Positions 43,888 through 54,630 of a stretch of 64,000 bases of DNA are shown piece after piece. The translations under genes were made by a program, and so were the position numbers. The notes under the pieces were generated by a model. The model worked only from the letters and a program-made list of their open reading frames with translations, was not told where the DNA came from and made no database searches. The first letter of the stretch is position 1; every line of letters begins with the position of its first letter. The DNA comes from Serripes groenlandicus (taxonomy: Eukaryota; Mollusca; Bivalvia; Cardiida; Cardiidae): contig JASEVX010000005.1 of the NCBI GenBank assembly GCA_031761405.1, forward strand, positions 5,911,724-5,975,723. The letters are read 5' to 3'.

Positions 43888-44045
43888 TGCTGTGGTCGAG
43901 TGGTTAGCGTCGGGGATTTCGAAACCGGGTGTCCCTGGTTCGATCCCCAGTTGCGGCACTACGGTCATGGTGGAGTGCCCTTGGGCAAGGCACATTTTCT
44001 AGCCAAGTACTGGTTTGTTTACCCAGGGATCATGAATAATCAAAA
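43888..44045 (+). mobile_element. tRNA-headed SINE, Ser-like
   Basis: Head TGGTCGAGTGGTTAGCGTCGG (A-box) and GGTTCGATCCCCAG (B-box), then a body GGGCAAGGCACATTTTCTAGCC. The fused body argues against a functional tRNA. Confidence 0.7.
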
Positions 44046-44246
44046 TTAATTGCGCGCTAAATGACCTTAGCTTTCGATGCGCCATAAAACAATATACATT
44101 CATTGTTAACACTCTAGAGACAGCATTTTTTACTTGAGCATATTGAAACTTTGTCAGAATGTTTGTCTTGATGATATTGGTTTCTTCATGTCAGTTTGCT
44201 TGGTCAAAACACATGGCAGCCAGAGCTGGGGCTGTTTTACCTATAA

Positions 44247-44468
44247 CCCTTTCCCTCATACGACAATTCTGCAGCAGACGACTTTGAACATATTTTGTCA
44301 AAAAATAGAAAATCTCTATAATTGAATGGACAACCTATGTCTAAAAGTGGAAAACATTGTGGCAAAAGGAGAAATTGCTTGTTTTGAGCAATTTCTTCTT
44401 TTGTCATTATGTTTTCAAAAAGCTGTTTGCTGCAGAGGCGTCAGAAAGCATCTATATGAGGGAAAGGG
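44247..44468. mobile_element. TTAA palindromic MITE (222 bp), reverse orientation
   Basis: Left flank TATAA, right flank TTAA 44469-44472 (one base drift). Ends CCCTTTCCCTCATACGAC / TATGAGGGAAAGGG. Full-length, with central hairpin. Confidence 0.9.
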
Positions 44469-44720
44469 TTAATGCATAAAGAGTAAGATTTAGAAAATGA
44501 TTTCCAAAGATTCTTACTGGTTCATAGGATATACTGACCTTCTGGGGCCTCTTATATTAACTAACCCAACTGCAAGATGAGTTATTGTGGTTGACTGTGT
44601 GGTTGGCTTGACAAATCACATAACATAACTCAGGTGAGCGATCCAGGTCCATTTTGTTGTCGGTGAGCTTAACATAGCTGTCAGAATGGCGGTTTGGTTT
44701 ATGAATGTGCGTGCCTCCGT

Positions 44721-44973
44721 TGTGGAATAATGGAGATTATTCTTATTTAGGACGGGGTGTTCACGTATATATGAAGTATTCTAAATGACAGGTTACATCT
44801 TAATGTAATGACTGTCTACGATATACGTAACCACCTGTCAAGAGAAGGCTCTATATAAACAAAGGAGTTAGACGATTGTGGTAGACCGGCAATGGCCGTC
44901 GGCTCACTACCCTGTCAGACTGTGTATTAAATATCTTATAAACTAGTTGTGTGTTTTGAGTTATTATACGACA
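44721..44973 (+). repeat. 5' LTR (253 bp)
   Basis: Starts TGTGGAATAATGG and ends TATTATACGACA (TG...CA). Contains CTCTATATAAAC, a TATA-like box at ~44850, and AATAT/TATTAAAT stretches. Same length as the 3' LTR. Confidence 0.96.
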
Positions 44974-44983
44974 GAGGTCTTTT

Positions 44984-45001
44984 TGGTGCCGTGACCAGGA
45001 T
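44984..45001 (+). promoter_or_regulatory. Primer binding site, tRNA-His type
   Basis: TGGTGCCGTGACCAGGAT begins 10 bp after the LTR. Its complement ends TCACGGCA-CCA, the 3' end of animal tRNA-His as I recall it. Confidence 0.75.
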
Positions 45002-45088
45002 CAACACGAAAGAAAACCACTATACGGCTCAACAACAAATAGTAAGTGAATATTTTTGACTATTTCTCTTTATTCTTAGTCAAACAGC

Positions 45089-46093
45089 ATGGCAAATGAC
45101 GGAGATGGAGATGATTTCAAAGTTCTTTTTCAAAATATCTCAGAACAATTAGTAAACTTGGGATTACATGGCGCGACGGATTTTGTTCCTATTTTTGACG
45201 GCGAACATTCCAAATTTAAAAATTGGGTTAAGGCTATAGAAAAATGCGCGTTAGTTAATAACCTTCCGGACCAGAAAAAGAAACTCGTCGCGTATAGGTT
45301 TAGCTCGGGAACGGTATCCGATTTCATACTTCGAAATATTCAAGAGTCTCCACACGCGGAGTGGGCACAGCTAAAAACCGCCTTAGCCGACCGTTTTAGC
45401 GTAGTTTCCGATGCACACATACATTTCTCTAGGCTTAGGAATATACGTCAGAATAAACTTGAAAGCATACAAGATTTCGCCGAACGTATTCTCGTTTTGG
45501 CACAAGACGCGTATGCAGGTTTTGACCAATCACAGCGATTAGTTAACCATCAGACAGTAGGATTTTTTGTCGACGGACTAGCCGACGAATCAATTCGACA
45601 AAAATTGACTAGGGAAAACCCAACTTCTTTTCAAGACGCGGTAACTTCCGCAATAAATGAGTTCAATATAAGAATAAGATATAAATTACGTTCGCATGAG
45701 ATAAGACAAACTTTTGAACTTAGACAAACCCACGAAAAGCACGAAAATCTAAATTCTGAACAGCCTATGGATATAGAGGCAATTAGGCGATATAATATGT
45801 GTACTTTTTGTAATAGAAGGGGCCATGTCAGCAGTAATTGCCGTAAGCGTTTAGGACATGTCAATGCAATCAAAACCGAGTTACGCGGCCAACAATTTCG
45901 AAATGATAGACAGCTACCGAATAGGGGACCTGATTGGGGTTTGGGGCAAAATTACGAAAAAAGGGGAGATTTCCGACCTCCGATCCGTTGTTTCTTTTGC
46001 GGGAAACTGGGTCACCGTAGATCCGATTGTAGACAGTATTTACAATTGAGAACAAATTCAGATAATGGCTATCACAACCAAAAAAACTATTAA
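45089..46093 (+). CDS. gag: Retrotransposon gag (capsid/nucleocapsid polyprotein)
   Basis: 334 codons from the first ATG after the leader. The N-terminal half is a retrotransposon capsid-like helical region (LKTALADRF, LESIQDFAERI). The C-terminal part has two CCHC zinc knuckles with C-x2-C-x4-H-x4-C spacing: CTFCNRRGHVSSNC near 45799 and CFFCGKLGHRRSDC near 45988. These bind RNA during packaging. The frame is intact. It ends at TAA 46091-46093, just after a slippery heptamer, so gag is the zero-frame product and pol the shifted one. Confidence 0.94.
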   Translation: MANDGDGDDFKVLFQNISEQLVNLGLHGATDFVPIFDGEHSKFKNWVKAIEKCALVNNLPDQKKKLVAYRFSSGTVSDFILRNIQESPHAEWAQLKTALADRFSVVSDAHIHFSRLRNIRQNKLESIQDFAERILVLAQDAYAGFDQSQRLVNHQTVGFFVDGLADESIRQKLTRENPTSFQDAVTSAINEFNIRIRYKLRSHEIRQTFELRQTHEKHENLNSEQPMDIEAIRRYNMCTFCNRRGHVSSNCRKRLGHVNAIKTELRGQQFRNDRQLPNRGPDWGLGQNYEKRGDFRPPIRCFFCGKLGHRRSDCRQYLQLRTNSDNGYHNQKNY

Positions 46094-46125
46094 ACTTCGG
46101 CTGTAAACGGGACGACAGTCCGAAG
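46081..46125 (+). promoter_or_regulatory. -1 ribosomal frameshift signal at gag/pol
   Basis: The heptamer A_AAA_AAC (46081-46087) is in gag phase (CAA AAA AAC TAT TAA). A 7-nt spacer follows, then a stem: CTTCGG-CTGT (46095-46104) pairs with ACAG-t-CCGAAG (46115-46125, one bulged base) around a 10-nt loop. The pol frame is exactly -1 relative to gag and is open from here on. This is the standard layout of a -1 frameshift element. Confidence 0.88.
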
Positions 46126-47141
46126 AAATTAGATTCTATTCAATTCAACACTCATTTGGAGGAGAACGATATTCCCAATAGTTGCTTAATCAAGTTACAT
46201 AATGTAGTTTTAAGAACACTTGTCGACACAGGTGCATCTTTTTCACTAATACACAAACGTATTTTTAATTCTCTCAAACCACAGGTAGAACTAAACAAGA
46301 CTGGAATAAAGCTTAGTTCAGCATCAGGCGACGCAATCAAAGTTTTAGGCACGGCACATTTAGAAATGAAGATTAATAAATTAAAAATTAGCCATACTTT
46401 CATCGTTGCAGATAATTTATCACGCAATTGCATTCTTGGCAAGGATTTCTTGGCAAAAAACAGTTGTAGGATATATTTCGATCTAAATTGTATTAGAATA
46501 AAGGACCAATATGTGCCCTTGCAAAACGATGACTGTATAGCTTCCTTAGTCCGTCTTTGTAAAACAGTTACTCTTAAACCTCAGACAACATATAGACTCC
46601 CATCTAAACTAAAGCAAAATCCCTCTATTCCGGAAAATTCTGTATATGAAGTCACTGCGGTAGAAAAAGGGTTTCTAGCCAGCGAACCGTATATCAAATT
46701 AACACCTAGTCTCTCTACAGTAACAAACAAACGTCGTGTCCCGGTAGTAATTTCAAATTTTTCAAATAAAACTATCAAAATAAAGCGAGGATGTGTCCTC
46801 GGGCGTGTTAAACCGATCGATAAAGAAACATCCGTGACAACCTTGACAACTGACCACCATGAGCGATCAGCTCTGAATATCTGCTCAGTCAATAGGAATG
46901 TCACCGGTGGCGATTTAGTCGATATGACCTCGCCACGAAAACAAATAAACGTCCCTTTACACGAGAGTACAAAAGTAGGCAATTTAGTAGACAGATACCA
47001 TGATATATTTTCCAAAGATGAGTTCGATTTAGGTAAATACCCTTACGAACAAATAGCACTGCATACAAAGAATGACACACCCATTAAATCCAGACCATAC
47101 CGCGTTCCATTTCTGGAAAGGGATATTTTTAAAAAAAAAAA
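46082..47141 (+). pseudogene. pol: pol part 1: aspartic protease and linker to RT
   Basis: The -1 frame is open from before the gag stop to an 11-A run at 47131-47141. The protease has the active-site DTGA (46225-46236) within LVDTGASFSLIHK, and a second strand ILGKDFLAK. The following region ends IKSRPYRVP, the usual lead-in to RT. After the A-run the frame changes by +1. A TTG or ATG start is not needed if the frameshift is used. Confidence 0.9.
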
Positions 47142-48094
47142 TCGGGAATTTGCTTGATGCTAAGATTATACGCCCTTCTCATAGTGAATACAGTCAACCA
47201 TGCATACTTGTAGACAAGAAAGACGGCTCTAAAAGGCTGTGTATTGACTTCCGCCGCCTAAATTCTGTAGTTAAGTGCACCAGTTACGCCTTACCAAGGA
47301 CGGACGACATATTAGCGTCCTTAAATGGAACCAAATTTTTCACAACTTTGGACCTATCAAACTCATACCACCAAATTGAACTTAAGGAGTCCGACAAGGA
47401 AAAGACAGCCTTTACTACACCTTTTGGCTTATATGAGTTCAATAGATTACCTTTTGGTATAAATTTGGCAGGTGGACGTTTCCAAAGCATTTTAAACAAA
47501 GTCATTAAAGGCTGCGAAAGTTTTTCGGTTAGTTATTTAGATGATATTTTGATCTACAGTGAAAACGAATTAGACCATTTAAGGCACATTGAAGAGATTT
47601 TCCGAAGGTTACGTCAAAACTGCCTGAAGCTAAAAGCTAAGAAATGCACCTTTTTTAAAGATTCAATTATATACCTTGGCCACGAAATTAGCGTAAATGG
47701 CATTGCACCTGACCAACAAAAAGTAAAGGCTCTTAGAAACATCAAAATCCCCAAAACTGTTAAGGACGTTAGATCATTTCTAGGCTTTACTGGTTATTAC
47801 AGAAGATCTATAAAAAATTACGCAGAAGTAGCTATCCCTTTAACTCAGTTAACTCACAAACATTTTAAATTTCAATGGACGCAGGAATGCACTGACAGTT
47901 TTCAAGAAATTATAAAAAGGCTGGAACTTATGCCCATTTTATCACATCCAGATATTTCTAAGGGGTACGTTTTATATTGTGACGCTTCAGATCAGTCAGT
48001 CGGGGCAGTCTTGACACAAAACCCTTCCGGTTTAGAAAATGGTGAAAAACCTTTATTCTTTGTCAGTCACGCACTTTCTAGAACTAAAAAAAAA
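47142..48094 (+). pseudogene. pol: pol part 2: reverse transcriptase and start of RNase H
   Basis: Motifs in order: SQPCILVDKKDGSKRLC, FFTTLDLSNSYHQIEL, LPFGI and the catalytic YLDD (47534-47545). The thumb and connection carry VRSFLGFTGYYR. RNase H starts at YCDASDQSVGAVL, with its first aspartate at 47981. The segment lies in frame 2 and ends at a 9-A run (48086-48094), where the frame shifts by +1 again. Confidence 0.93.
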
Positions 48095-49223
48095 GTACAG
48101 CACTATGATGAAGGAAACTTTCGCAATTGACTATGCAGTAAAGAAACTAAATTGTTACCTTCAGGGAGCTAAGTTCACTATCAAAACAGATCATAAACCG
48201 TTAGTACACCTGTTGACTGCAAATTTTGACAATAAACTATTACAGCGTTATGCTTTGAATATTTCCTGTTATGATTGCAAGATTGAATACATACCCGGAA
48301 ATAAAAACATAGCAGCTGATTATATGTCGCGCGAAATATCACACACATCGGATACACTTTTTTCAGACAACCCCCACACTATAAACGTAATTAATAACGC
48401 GGATTTAAATGCGAAACAAATAGCCGAGGCTTCTAAAGAACCTTCACCTTTAAAAAACTATAAAATCACAGAGTTATCAAAATTAAACTTAAGTCAGGAA
48501 CAAGACATTGACGAAGATATTTCAAAATTAAAGGATCGCTTAAAGACAAATTCATTAACAAAGAATGAGACTAGAAGATTCATTATAATCGACGATATAC
48601 TCTATTTTATCACTGACCCTGATAACGATATCATTACCCGCATGTACATTCCGAAACACCTAAGAAATTTAGTCCTACAAGCCCGACATGAAATTGGTCA
48701 TCCAGGAATAACCAGAATGTATGATATTATAAAGAGGGATTTCTACTGGCCCAATTTATTCAAGGATATAAATTCCTATGTGGGAACATGCGTCCCGTGT
48801 CAAACGGTAAATTTGAAACGAATTAAAACGCCTTTGGGCGACGTCAGTATTCCGCCGTACCCATTTGCGGAAGTTAGTATAGATTGTCAAGGCCCCTTTA
48901 ACGAATCAACCCTTGGAAATAAGTACTTAGTCGTTTTTCTCTGCGAGCTTACAGCTTTCCCCGAAGTAATCCCGACAAAGGACATAACTGCAGAGACGAT
49001 AGTAAACGCATTCTTTGAAAATATCTTTTGGCGGTACGGTTGCCCTTTAAAGGTAAAAACCGATAATGGCCCGTGTTTTATTGCAAAAATGTTCCAGGAG
49101 ACAATGGCAGAATTACACATAAACCACACTAGAACAACGATTTATTGCCCTGCGAGTAATGGTCGCAATGAAAGATCGCACGCAACTCTGAATTCCATCC
49201 TAACTAAGCTAATACCAAAAAAA
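48095..49223 (+). pseudogene. pol: pol part 3: RNase H end and integrase zinc finger and core
   Basis: RNase H continues with TDHKPLVHLL (aspartate at 48189) and IEYIPGNKNIAADYMSR. The integrase HHCC finger runs from RHEIGHPGITRMYD to TCVPCQ (~48685-48800). The DD35E core is complete: D 48882, D 49062 (TDNGPC) and E 49170 (NERSHATL), with 35 residues between the last two. The frame is lost at a 7-A run (49217-49223). Confidence 0.93.
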
Positions 49224-49848
49224 TCGAGATTTATGGGACGTCATGATTGGGCCCGCTCTGGGTGGATTACGTTTTAACATATCAGAAAGCATGAAACAAA
49301 GCCCATTTTTCCTACTTTACGGAAGAGACGCAATCCTACCTATAGATAACCTTTTGGATCGTAGACTAAAATACTAAGGAACTGATTTTCACAAGGAAAT
49401 GTTAGAACGCAACCATCAAATTTACAGGGACGTTTATAAATCTATTATTAAGTCACGGTCAACCCGAAATACATACGCAAATAAAAGCAGACACGAGGTC
49501 GATATACAAATAAACGACGCAGTTTACATAAAAAATCATGTCCGTAAGGGTAAACTGGCCCCACATTGGAAACCATATTTCAGAGTCATTCAAATTAAAG
49601 GACCAAAAACCTTAGTAGTTAAAAACCAGTTAGACAATCAACTCATTACAATTAGCAAAGACAATGTTAGACTTGCAAATCTAAATGAATGGGATATCCC
49701 CGTTTCAAAAGAGTTGCAACCAAGTCCAATCAGAAATTGTCGATACGTACTCCCACAGCTAACAAGTAGTTCAGAATTAACCGAGACTGTTCAAAACAAT
49801 AGTAAACCCAATTCCCGCGGGAAAAGGCTCCTCTCACGTACACAATGA
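49224..49848 (+). pseudogene. pol: pol part 4: integrase C-terminal domain
   Basis: Resumes in frame 1 with SMKQSPFFLLYGRDA. A TAA stop at 49375-49377 interrupts it. It continues 49399 onward with a KLAPHWKPYFRVIQI segment that resembles the GPY/F module of gypsy integrases. It ends at TGA 49846-49848. Confidence 0.85.
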
Positions 49849-50109
49849 GATAAGTTATCGTCAAGAAGCGAAGTTTCGCCCGGCGAAGTTTCGCGCCATG
49901 AAGTTTCGTACAACGAAACATCACAAAATAGCGAAAATTCAGAAGATAATTTAACTTTATTCCAACTACAAGCAAAGCTTAGGAGACAAAAATACGACAG
50001 AGAGCACTATGCTACAACCGACAATTATTCGTTACAATCAGAGTCAGTTAAAGAAAAGGGAAATAAGTCCCAATATGAAACTTGCGAGAGTTCAATGGAA
50101 GTAGAATAA
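49849..50109 (+). pseudogene. Possible pol tail, in frame beyond a TGA
   Basis: 86 further open codons in the same frame after the TGA, ending TAA 50107-50109. They are rich in E, S and N and begin with three EVS-centred repeats (DNA unit GAAGTTTCG at ~49869-49910). Either the TGA is a mutation of a longer pol or this is chance. Confidence 0.45.
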
Positions 50110-51418
50110 TTAAAATTATTAAGTAAATAATTAAGGAGTTGTTTATAACCCTAGGAATGTTGAATTGAAACTAGAATATGAAATGTCCTGTAAAACCTTT
50201 TATAGAAGTTGTATTAGTAAATACATAATAAAGGGTTAAGTAATAGATAGAAATACGTCAAGGAGTTTTGAATCGAGAATAGAAAATATAGAGTAGATGT
50301 CCTGTGAATCAATGGAAAATAAGATGATTTTCAATAAATTATTGTATGAATAATTACACAAAGTGTGTATTACTCAAGAAGTGTTGAATCGAGAATATCG
50401 AGAATAGAACATATAGAGTCCTGTAAACATAACATGTTACGAAGTTAGTATTAATAAATACATAAAAAAGTTAGAAGATAAAGAGAAAGTACAGCAGAAG
50501 TCTGTAGCCCTTTTACAGAATCTGTAAATGTAGATACATGAACACTAAAGTTACCTAGTTGCAAATAGGTAAATTCAGTCCAAAGTAAGTTAAAGCGATT
50601 AGCATAAATTCACTTACGGGTATAAAAAAATACCAAAACAACCAAGTATTATGTAATTACGACACGTTTAACCGAAATGACCTCCGCGGTCAATTAAGGT
50701 TAAAATATAATGGAATAAGGTAATTACAACACGTTTAACCGAAATGACCTCCGCGGTCAATTAAGGTTAAAATATTATGGAATAAGGCAAATGTGTCACG
50801 CACCTGCATTTTTTTGACAGATAAAATCTTTGTATTGATCTGTTCCTACCATTGGTCAATTATGGAAGTCTTTTTCATTGGTTAATTATGTAAGTTCCTC
50901 TCATTGGATAATTGCGTAAAATAAAATACCATTGTTTCCACATATGACACCTGTCCTTAATTAAGGACGCGGATGTTTGCTTGAGGCAATTTCCACACAA
51001 TACTGATCGGTCAGTTAAAGACATTATCTCCCCCATTTATGCCTATTAAATTTCAGTTACGTTTAAAACCGGAGGCAGTTATTTTTAACAGACACGTTTA
51101 CGGGTAAAGAATGCGATTCCCTTTATCCTTTGCCGCTGCAACCTTACGTCATCCGAAATAAACAACCTTTTACGGCGATCCTTTGGTTAAATCAGGGTTT
51201 TTTATAAACGCGGCCGTAATCCTGTGTTTACATTGTTCACATTTGCTAATAAGTAAGATAACTATGCATTAATTAAAAGTTTGACTAAAAATAAAAGAAT
51301 GAATGTCAAATATTCACGAACTAGCAGTGGCCTATGAGAAATATCCAGCCATGAACGAAAACCCATTGAAAGAGAAGGGTAGCAACCAATCTGAACTTTC
51401 CACCTTTGACCTTACCAA
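50110..51418 (+). other. Retrotransposon 3' region, non-coding part
   Basis: AT-rich and without long frames. It has a 67-bp tandem pair at ~50654-50787 (ACCGAAATGACCTCCGCGG in both), loose repeats of GAATCGAGAATA near 50270-50410 and ATTGGTTAATTATG-like triplets near 50850-50930. Confidence 0.75.
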
Positions 51419-51454
51419 ATGGCGCATATGACAACTATTCATAGAGCTCGGTTC

Positions 51455-51765
51455 CAACAACAACAACAACAAAAACAAATTAAGAGGGTAGCGGAACATC
51501 GAACGGATCGAACGGGTACCAGACAGCTGCGTAAACAACAACAACAACAAAAACAAATTAAGAGGGTAGCAGAACATCAAACGGATCGAACGGGTACCAG
51601 ACAGCTGCGTAAACAACAACAACAACAAAAACAAATTAAGAGGGTAGCAGAACATCAAACGGATCGAACGGGTACCAGACAGCTGCGTAAACAACAACAA
51701 CAACAAAAACAAATTAAGAGGGTAGCGGAACATCGAACGGATCAAACGGGTACCAGACAGCTACT
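51455..51765 (+). repeat. 78-bp minisatellite inside the retrotransposon
   Basis: Four units of 78 bp (starts ~51453, 51531, 51609, 51687) with (AAC)n, AGAGGGTAGC and GGTACCAGACAGCTGC. Since 78 = 26 codons, both strands stay open (51419-51808 plus; 51332-51745 minus). The plus frame would give Q-rich 26-residue repeats. Coding is unproven. Confidence 0.9.
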
Positions 51766-52455
51766 ACGCATGCGCAGGTTCGAAACTGCGTGGGCACCAG
51801 ACAGCTAACACGTTTGTAGCATTACTTCGGAGTAATGTTCCACTATTCTCCAGCCAGCCGGCGATGTTTTCCACCGACTAAACAACTAACGCTGTACAAC
51901 TATTAGCATTAAAAGTGACTAATATTCCTTTTCAAAACCTCATTTTGGTTTAAGAACTGTTCAAATGATATGGAAAAAAAAAGATTTATCATTCGGAATC
52001 CACAATCTTCCAAGTCAAATGTCAAAACAAATTCCCCTACGGCACTTTCAAGATATGGTTCACGATCGGACGATGGACGATACAGGAAAGACAGGAACAA
52101 AACAACCTGAGGCGATATCAATCAACGATTTTGTGCAATTCTGCGTCATGAAGCAGAATGCACATTATGGAACATTAATTCACCTTAAAGGTGCAGACAC
52201 TACAGATTCCAAAAACAGATCTAAAGACACTCATTTATTATTATATTGTCAATTAATATAGAATACTATGACTATGTGTATGTTTATGTCTCACCATACG
52301 TTGAGATGTGTGTTTAACGTCAATTCTTTATTTATCATATTTTATTGTTTGTTAAAATATTATTGTTGATTGGAGGTTTAATGACCTTTCATGTTAGTTT
52401 TCAGCCTACGCATAGTGATGGATATTTCTCCTTTTTTCAAAATGACATTGGGAGG
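51732..52455 (+). repeat. Duplicated 3' region, copy A
   Basis: About 99% identical to 52684-53406. It contains a 98-codon frame (51965-52261) of unknown function and ends in the polypurine GGGAGG just before an LTR copy. Six or seven substitutions and one 1-bp indel separate the copies; the indel changes the frame between them. Confidence 0.95.
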
Positions 52456-52683
52456 TGTGGAATAATGGAGATTATTCTTATTTAGGACGGGGTGTTCACG
52501 TATATATGAAGTATTCTAAATGACAGGTTACATCTTAATGTAATGACTGTCTACGATATACGTAACCACCTGTCAAGAGAAGGCTCTATATAAACAAAGG
52601 AGTTAGACGATTTTGGTAGACCGGCAATGGCTGTCGGCTCACTACCCAGTGTCAGACTGTGTATTAAATATCTAATAAACTAG
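52456..52683 (+). repeat. Internal LTR copy, last 25 bp missing
   Basis: Begins TGTGGAATAATGG and matches the outer LTRs, but stops at TAATAAACTAG and joins directly to ATCGAACGG of the next duplicated region. Confidence 0.95.
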
Positions 52684-53406
52684 ATCGAACGGATCGAACG
52701 GGTACCAGACAGCTACTACGCATGCGCAGGTTCGAAACTGTGTGGGCACCAGACAGCTAACACGTTTGTAGCATTACTTCGGAGTAATGTTCCACTATTC
52801 TCCAACCAGCCGGCGATGTTTTCCACCGACTAAACAACTAACGCTGTACAACTATTAGCATTAAAAGTGACTACTATTCCTTTTCAAAACCTCATTTTGG
52901 TTTAAGAACTGTTCAAATGATATGGAAAAAAAAAGATTTATCATTCGGAATCCACAATCTTCAAGTCAAATGTCAAAACAAATTCCCCTACGGCACTTTC
53001 AAGATATGGTTCACGATCGGACGATGGACGATACAGGAAAGACAGGAACAAAACAACCTGAGGCGATATCAATCAACGATTTTGTGCAATTCTGCGTCAT
53101 GAAGCAGAATGCACATTATGGAACATTAATTCACCTTAAAGGTGCAGACACTACAGATTCCAAAAACAGATCTAAAGACACTCATTTATTATTATATTGT
53201 CAATTAATATTGAATACTATGACTATGTGTATGTTTATGTCTCACCATACGTTGAGATGTGTGTTTAACGTCAATTCTTTATTTATCATGTTTTATTGTT
53301 TGTTAAAATATTATTGTTGATTGGAGGTTTAATGACCTTTCATGTTAGTTTTCAGCCTACGCATAGTGATGGATATTTCTCCTTTTTTCAAAATGACATT
53401 GGGAGG
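52684..53406 (+). repeat. Duplicated 3' region, copy B
   Basis: Repeat of 51732-52455, including CGCATGCGCAGGTTCG, the short frame (52922-53320 in another phase) and the polypurine GGGAGG (53401-53406). Confidence 0.95.
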
Positions 53407-53659
53407 TGTGGAATAATGGAGATTATTCTTATTTAGGATGGGGTGTTCACGTATATATGAAGTATTCTAAATGACAGGTTACATCTTAATGTAATGACTG
53501 TCTACGATATACGTAACCACCTGTCAAGAGAAGGCTCTATATAAACAAAGGAGTTAGACGATTGTGGTAGACCGGCAATGGTCGTCGGCTCACTACCCTG
53601 TCAGACTGTGTATTAAATATCTTATAAACTAGTTGTGTGTTTTGAGTTATTATACGACA
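53407..53659 (+). repeat. 3' LTR (253 bp)
   Basis: TGTGGAATAATGG...TATACGACA. It differs from the 5' LTR at about two places (GGATGGGG versus GGACGGGG, GGTCGTC versus GGCCGTC). CCGT follows, the same as before the 5' LTR. Confidence 0.96.
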
Positions 53660-54079
53660 CCGTGAGTCCGTCAAGACCTTGTCTGGCCCGCATCTTAACC
53701 ATGCATCAAAAGATTTCAAAAAAACTTGGCGCAAAAGTTCACCATGATAATGCGGCATGTCGCGCGCAAGGCCCAGGACTGTACCTTAAAGGTCAAGGTC
53801 ACACATAAAGGTCAAAGGTCAAAATGAGAAACCATGCCTCATAGGATTCCGAAGTTACTTGGCACTCATGTTCACAATGATGAGGTGATGATGGCAGAAG
53901 TGAAAACAAATTTAGCCAAAAAGGAGACTGTTCTCTTTTAACCCTTTCCCACTTGAAGACATGTTTTGACGTATAATTAACTGCTATTAGGTCGACTCAC
54001 TGTCAGTCTGTGTTGCTATTGCATGGAAGAGCACTATGTCTGTGACAAAATCTTTGAAGCGGGCTCGACATGTTAGCTT

Positions 54080-54530
54080 GACGTTAAAGTTTCATCTTTA
54101 GCTACACCGGCCGAGAAAATCTCCTCCAAAAGTGTTAGGCCAATTTTCAAATAATTTTGTAGAAATGTTTCTTGGGAGACCTTCTATCAGATTCCTTCAA
54201 GCCGTGTTGATTGGTTGAAAAACATGGTCGCCAGAGGGTGGTGCTATTTTGCCTTATATGGCTAAATTATTTTGTAGGGTGACCCTCTATCAGATTCTTT
54301 CAAGCCATGTTGATCGTTCCAAAACTATGGCCATCAGGGGGCGGGGCTATTTTGCATTATATGGCTAAAGTGAAAACTTAAACAATCTTCTTCTTCGAAA
54401 GTGTCAGGCTGATTTCCAAATAATTTTGTAGAAATGTTCCTAGGGTGACCCTCTATCAGATTCCTTCAAGCCATGTTGATTGGTCAAAAAACATGGCCAT
54501 CAGTGGGCCGGGCTGTTAAAATATTAATGC
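54080..54530 (+). repeat. HINE-like body fragments
   Basis: Two to three units with TTTTGTAGAAATGTT, GGGTGACCCTCTATCAGATTC and CATGTTGATTGG. No terminal hairpin is seen. Confidence 0.55.
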
Positions 54531-54630
54531 ACACCATTGTATGAATTTGTCTCAGTGGATTTCAGCTGCTTATTATCCATCCATAGTTCACTTGCGAAAC
54601 ATCTCAATTTCAATTTAGGACATATCTAAC

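Larger units (their letters stand above)
44721..53659 (+). mobile_element. Ty3/gypsy LTR retrotransposon, near complete, pol broken
   Basis: 8.94 kb in ASCC3 intron 15, same orientation as the gene. Order: 5' LTR, tRNA-His-like primer site, gag, -1 frameshift signal, protease, reverse transcriptase, RNase H, integrase, a long 3' region with minisatellite, then a tandem-duplicated 3' region and LTR. CCGT stands on both outer sides (44717-44720, 53660-53663), a 4-bp target duplication. The LTRs differ at about 2 of 253 positions, so insertion is recent. RT-RNaseH-integrase order and CCHC gag place it in Ty3/gypsy (Metaviridae); I cannot assign the clade. I see no envelope gene. Confidence 0.96.

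Noticed and set aside
43888..43960. Possible tRNA-Ser-like gene
   Set aside because: It continues into a repeated body, a truncated copy of which lies at 43594; it is a SINE.
45042..45079. Short intron in the retrotransposon leader (GTAAGT...TTCTTAG)
   Set aside because: At 38 nt it is below the usual minimum for animal introns and is not needed for any frame.
51965..53320. 98- and 132-codon frames in the duplicated retrotransposon 3' region as an env or accessory gene
   Set aside because: A 1-bp indel puts the two copies in different frames, and there is no signal peptide, membrane segment or recognised domain.
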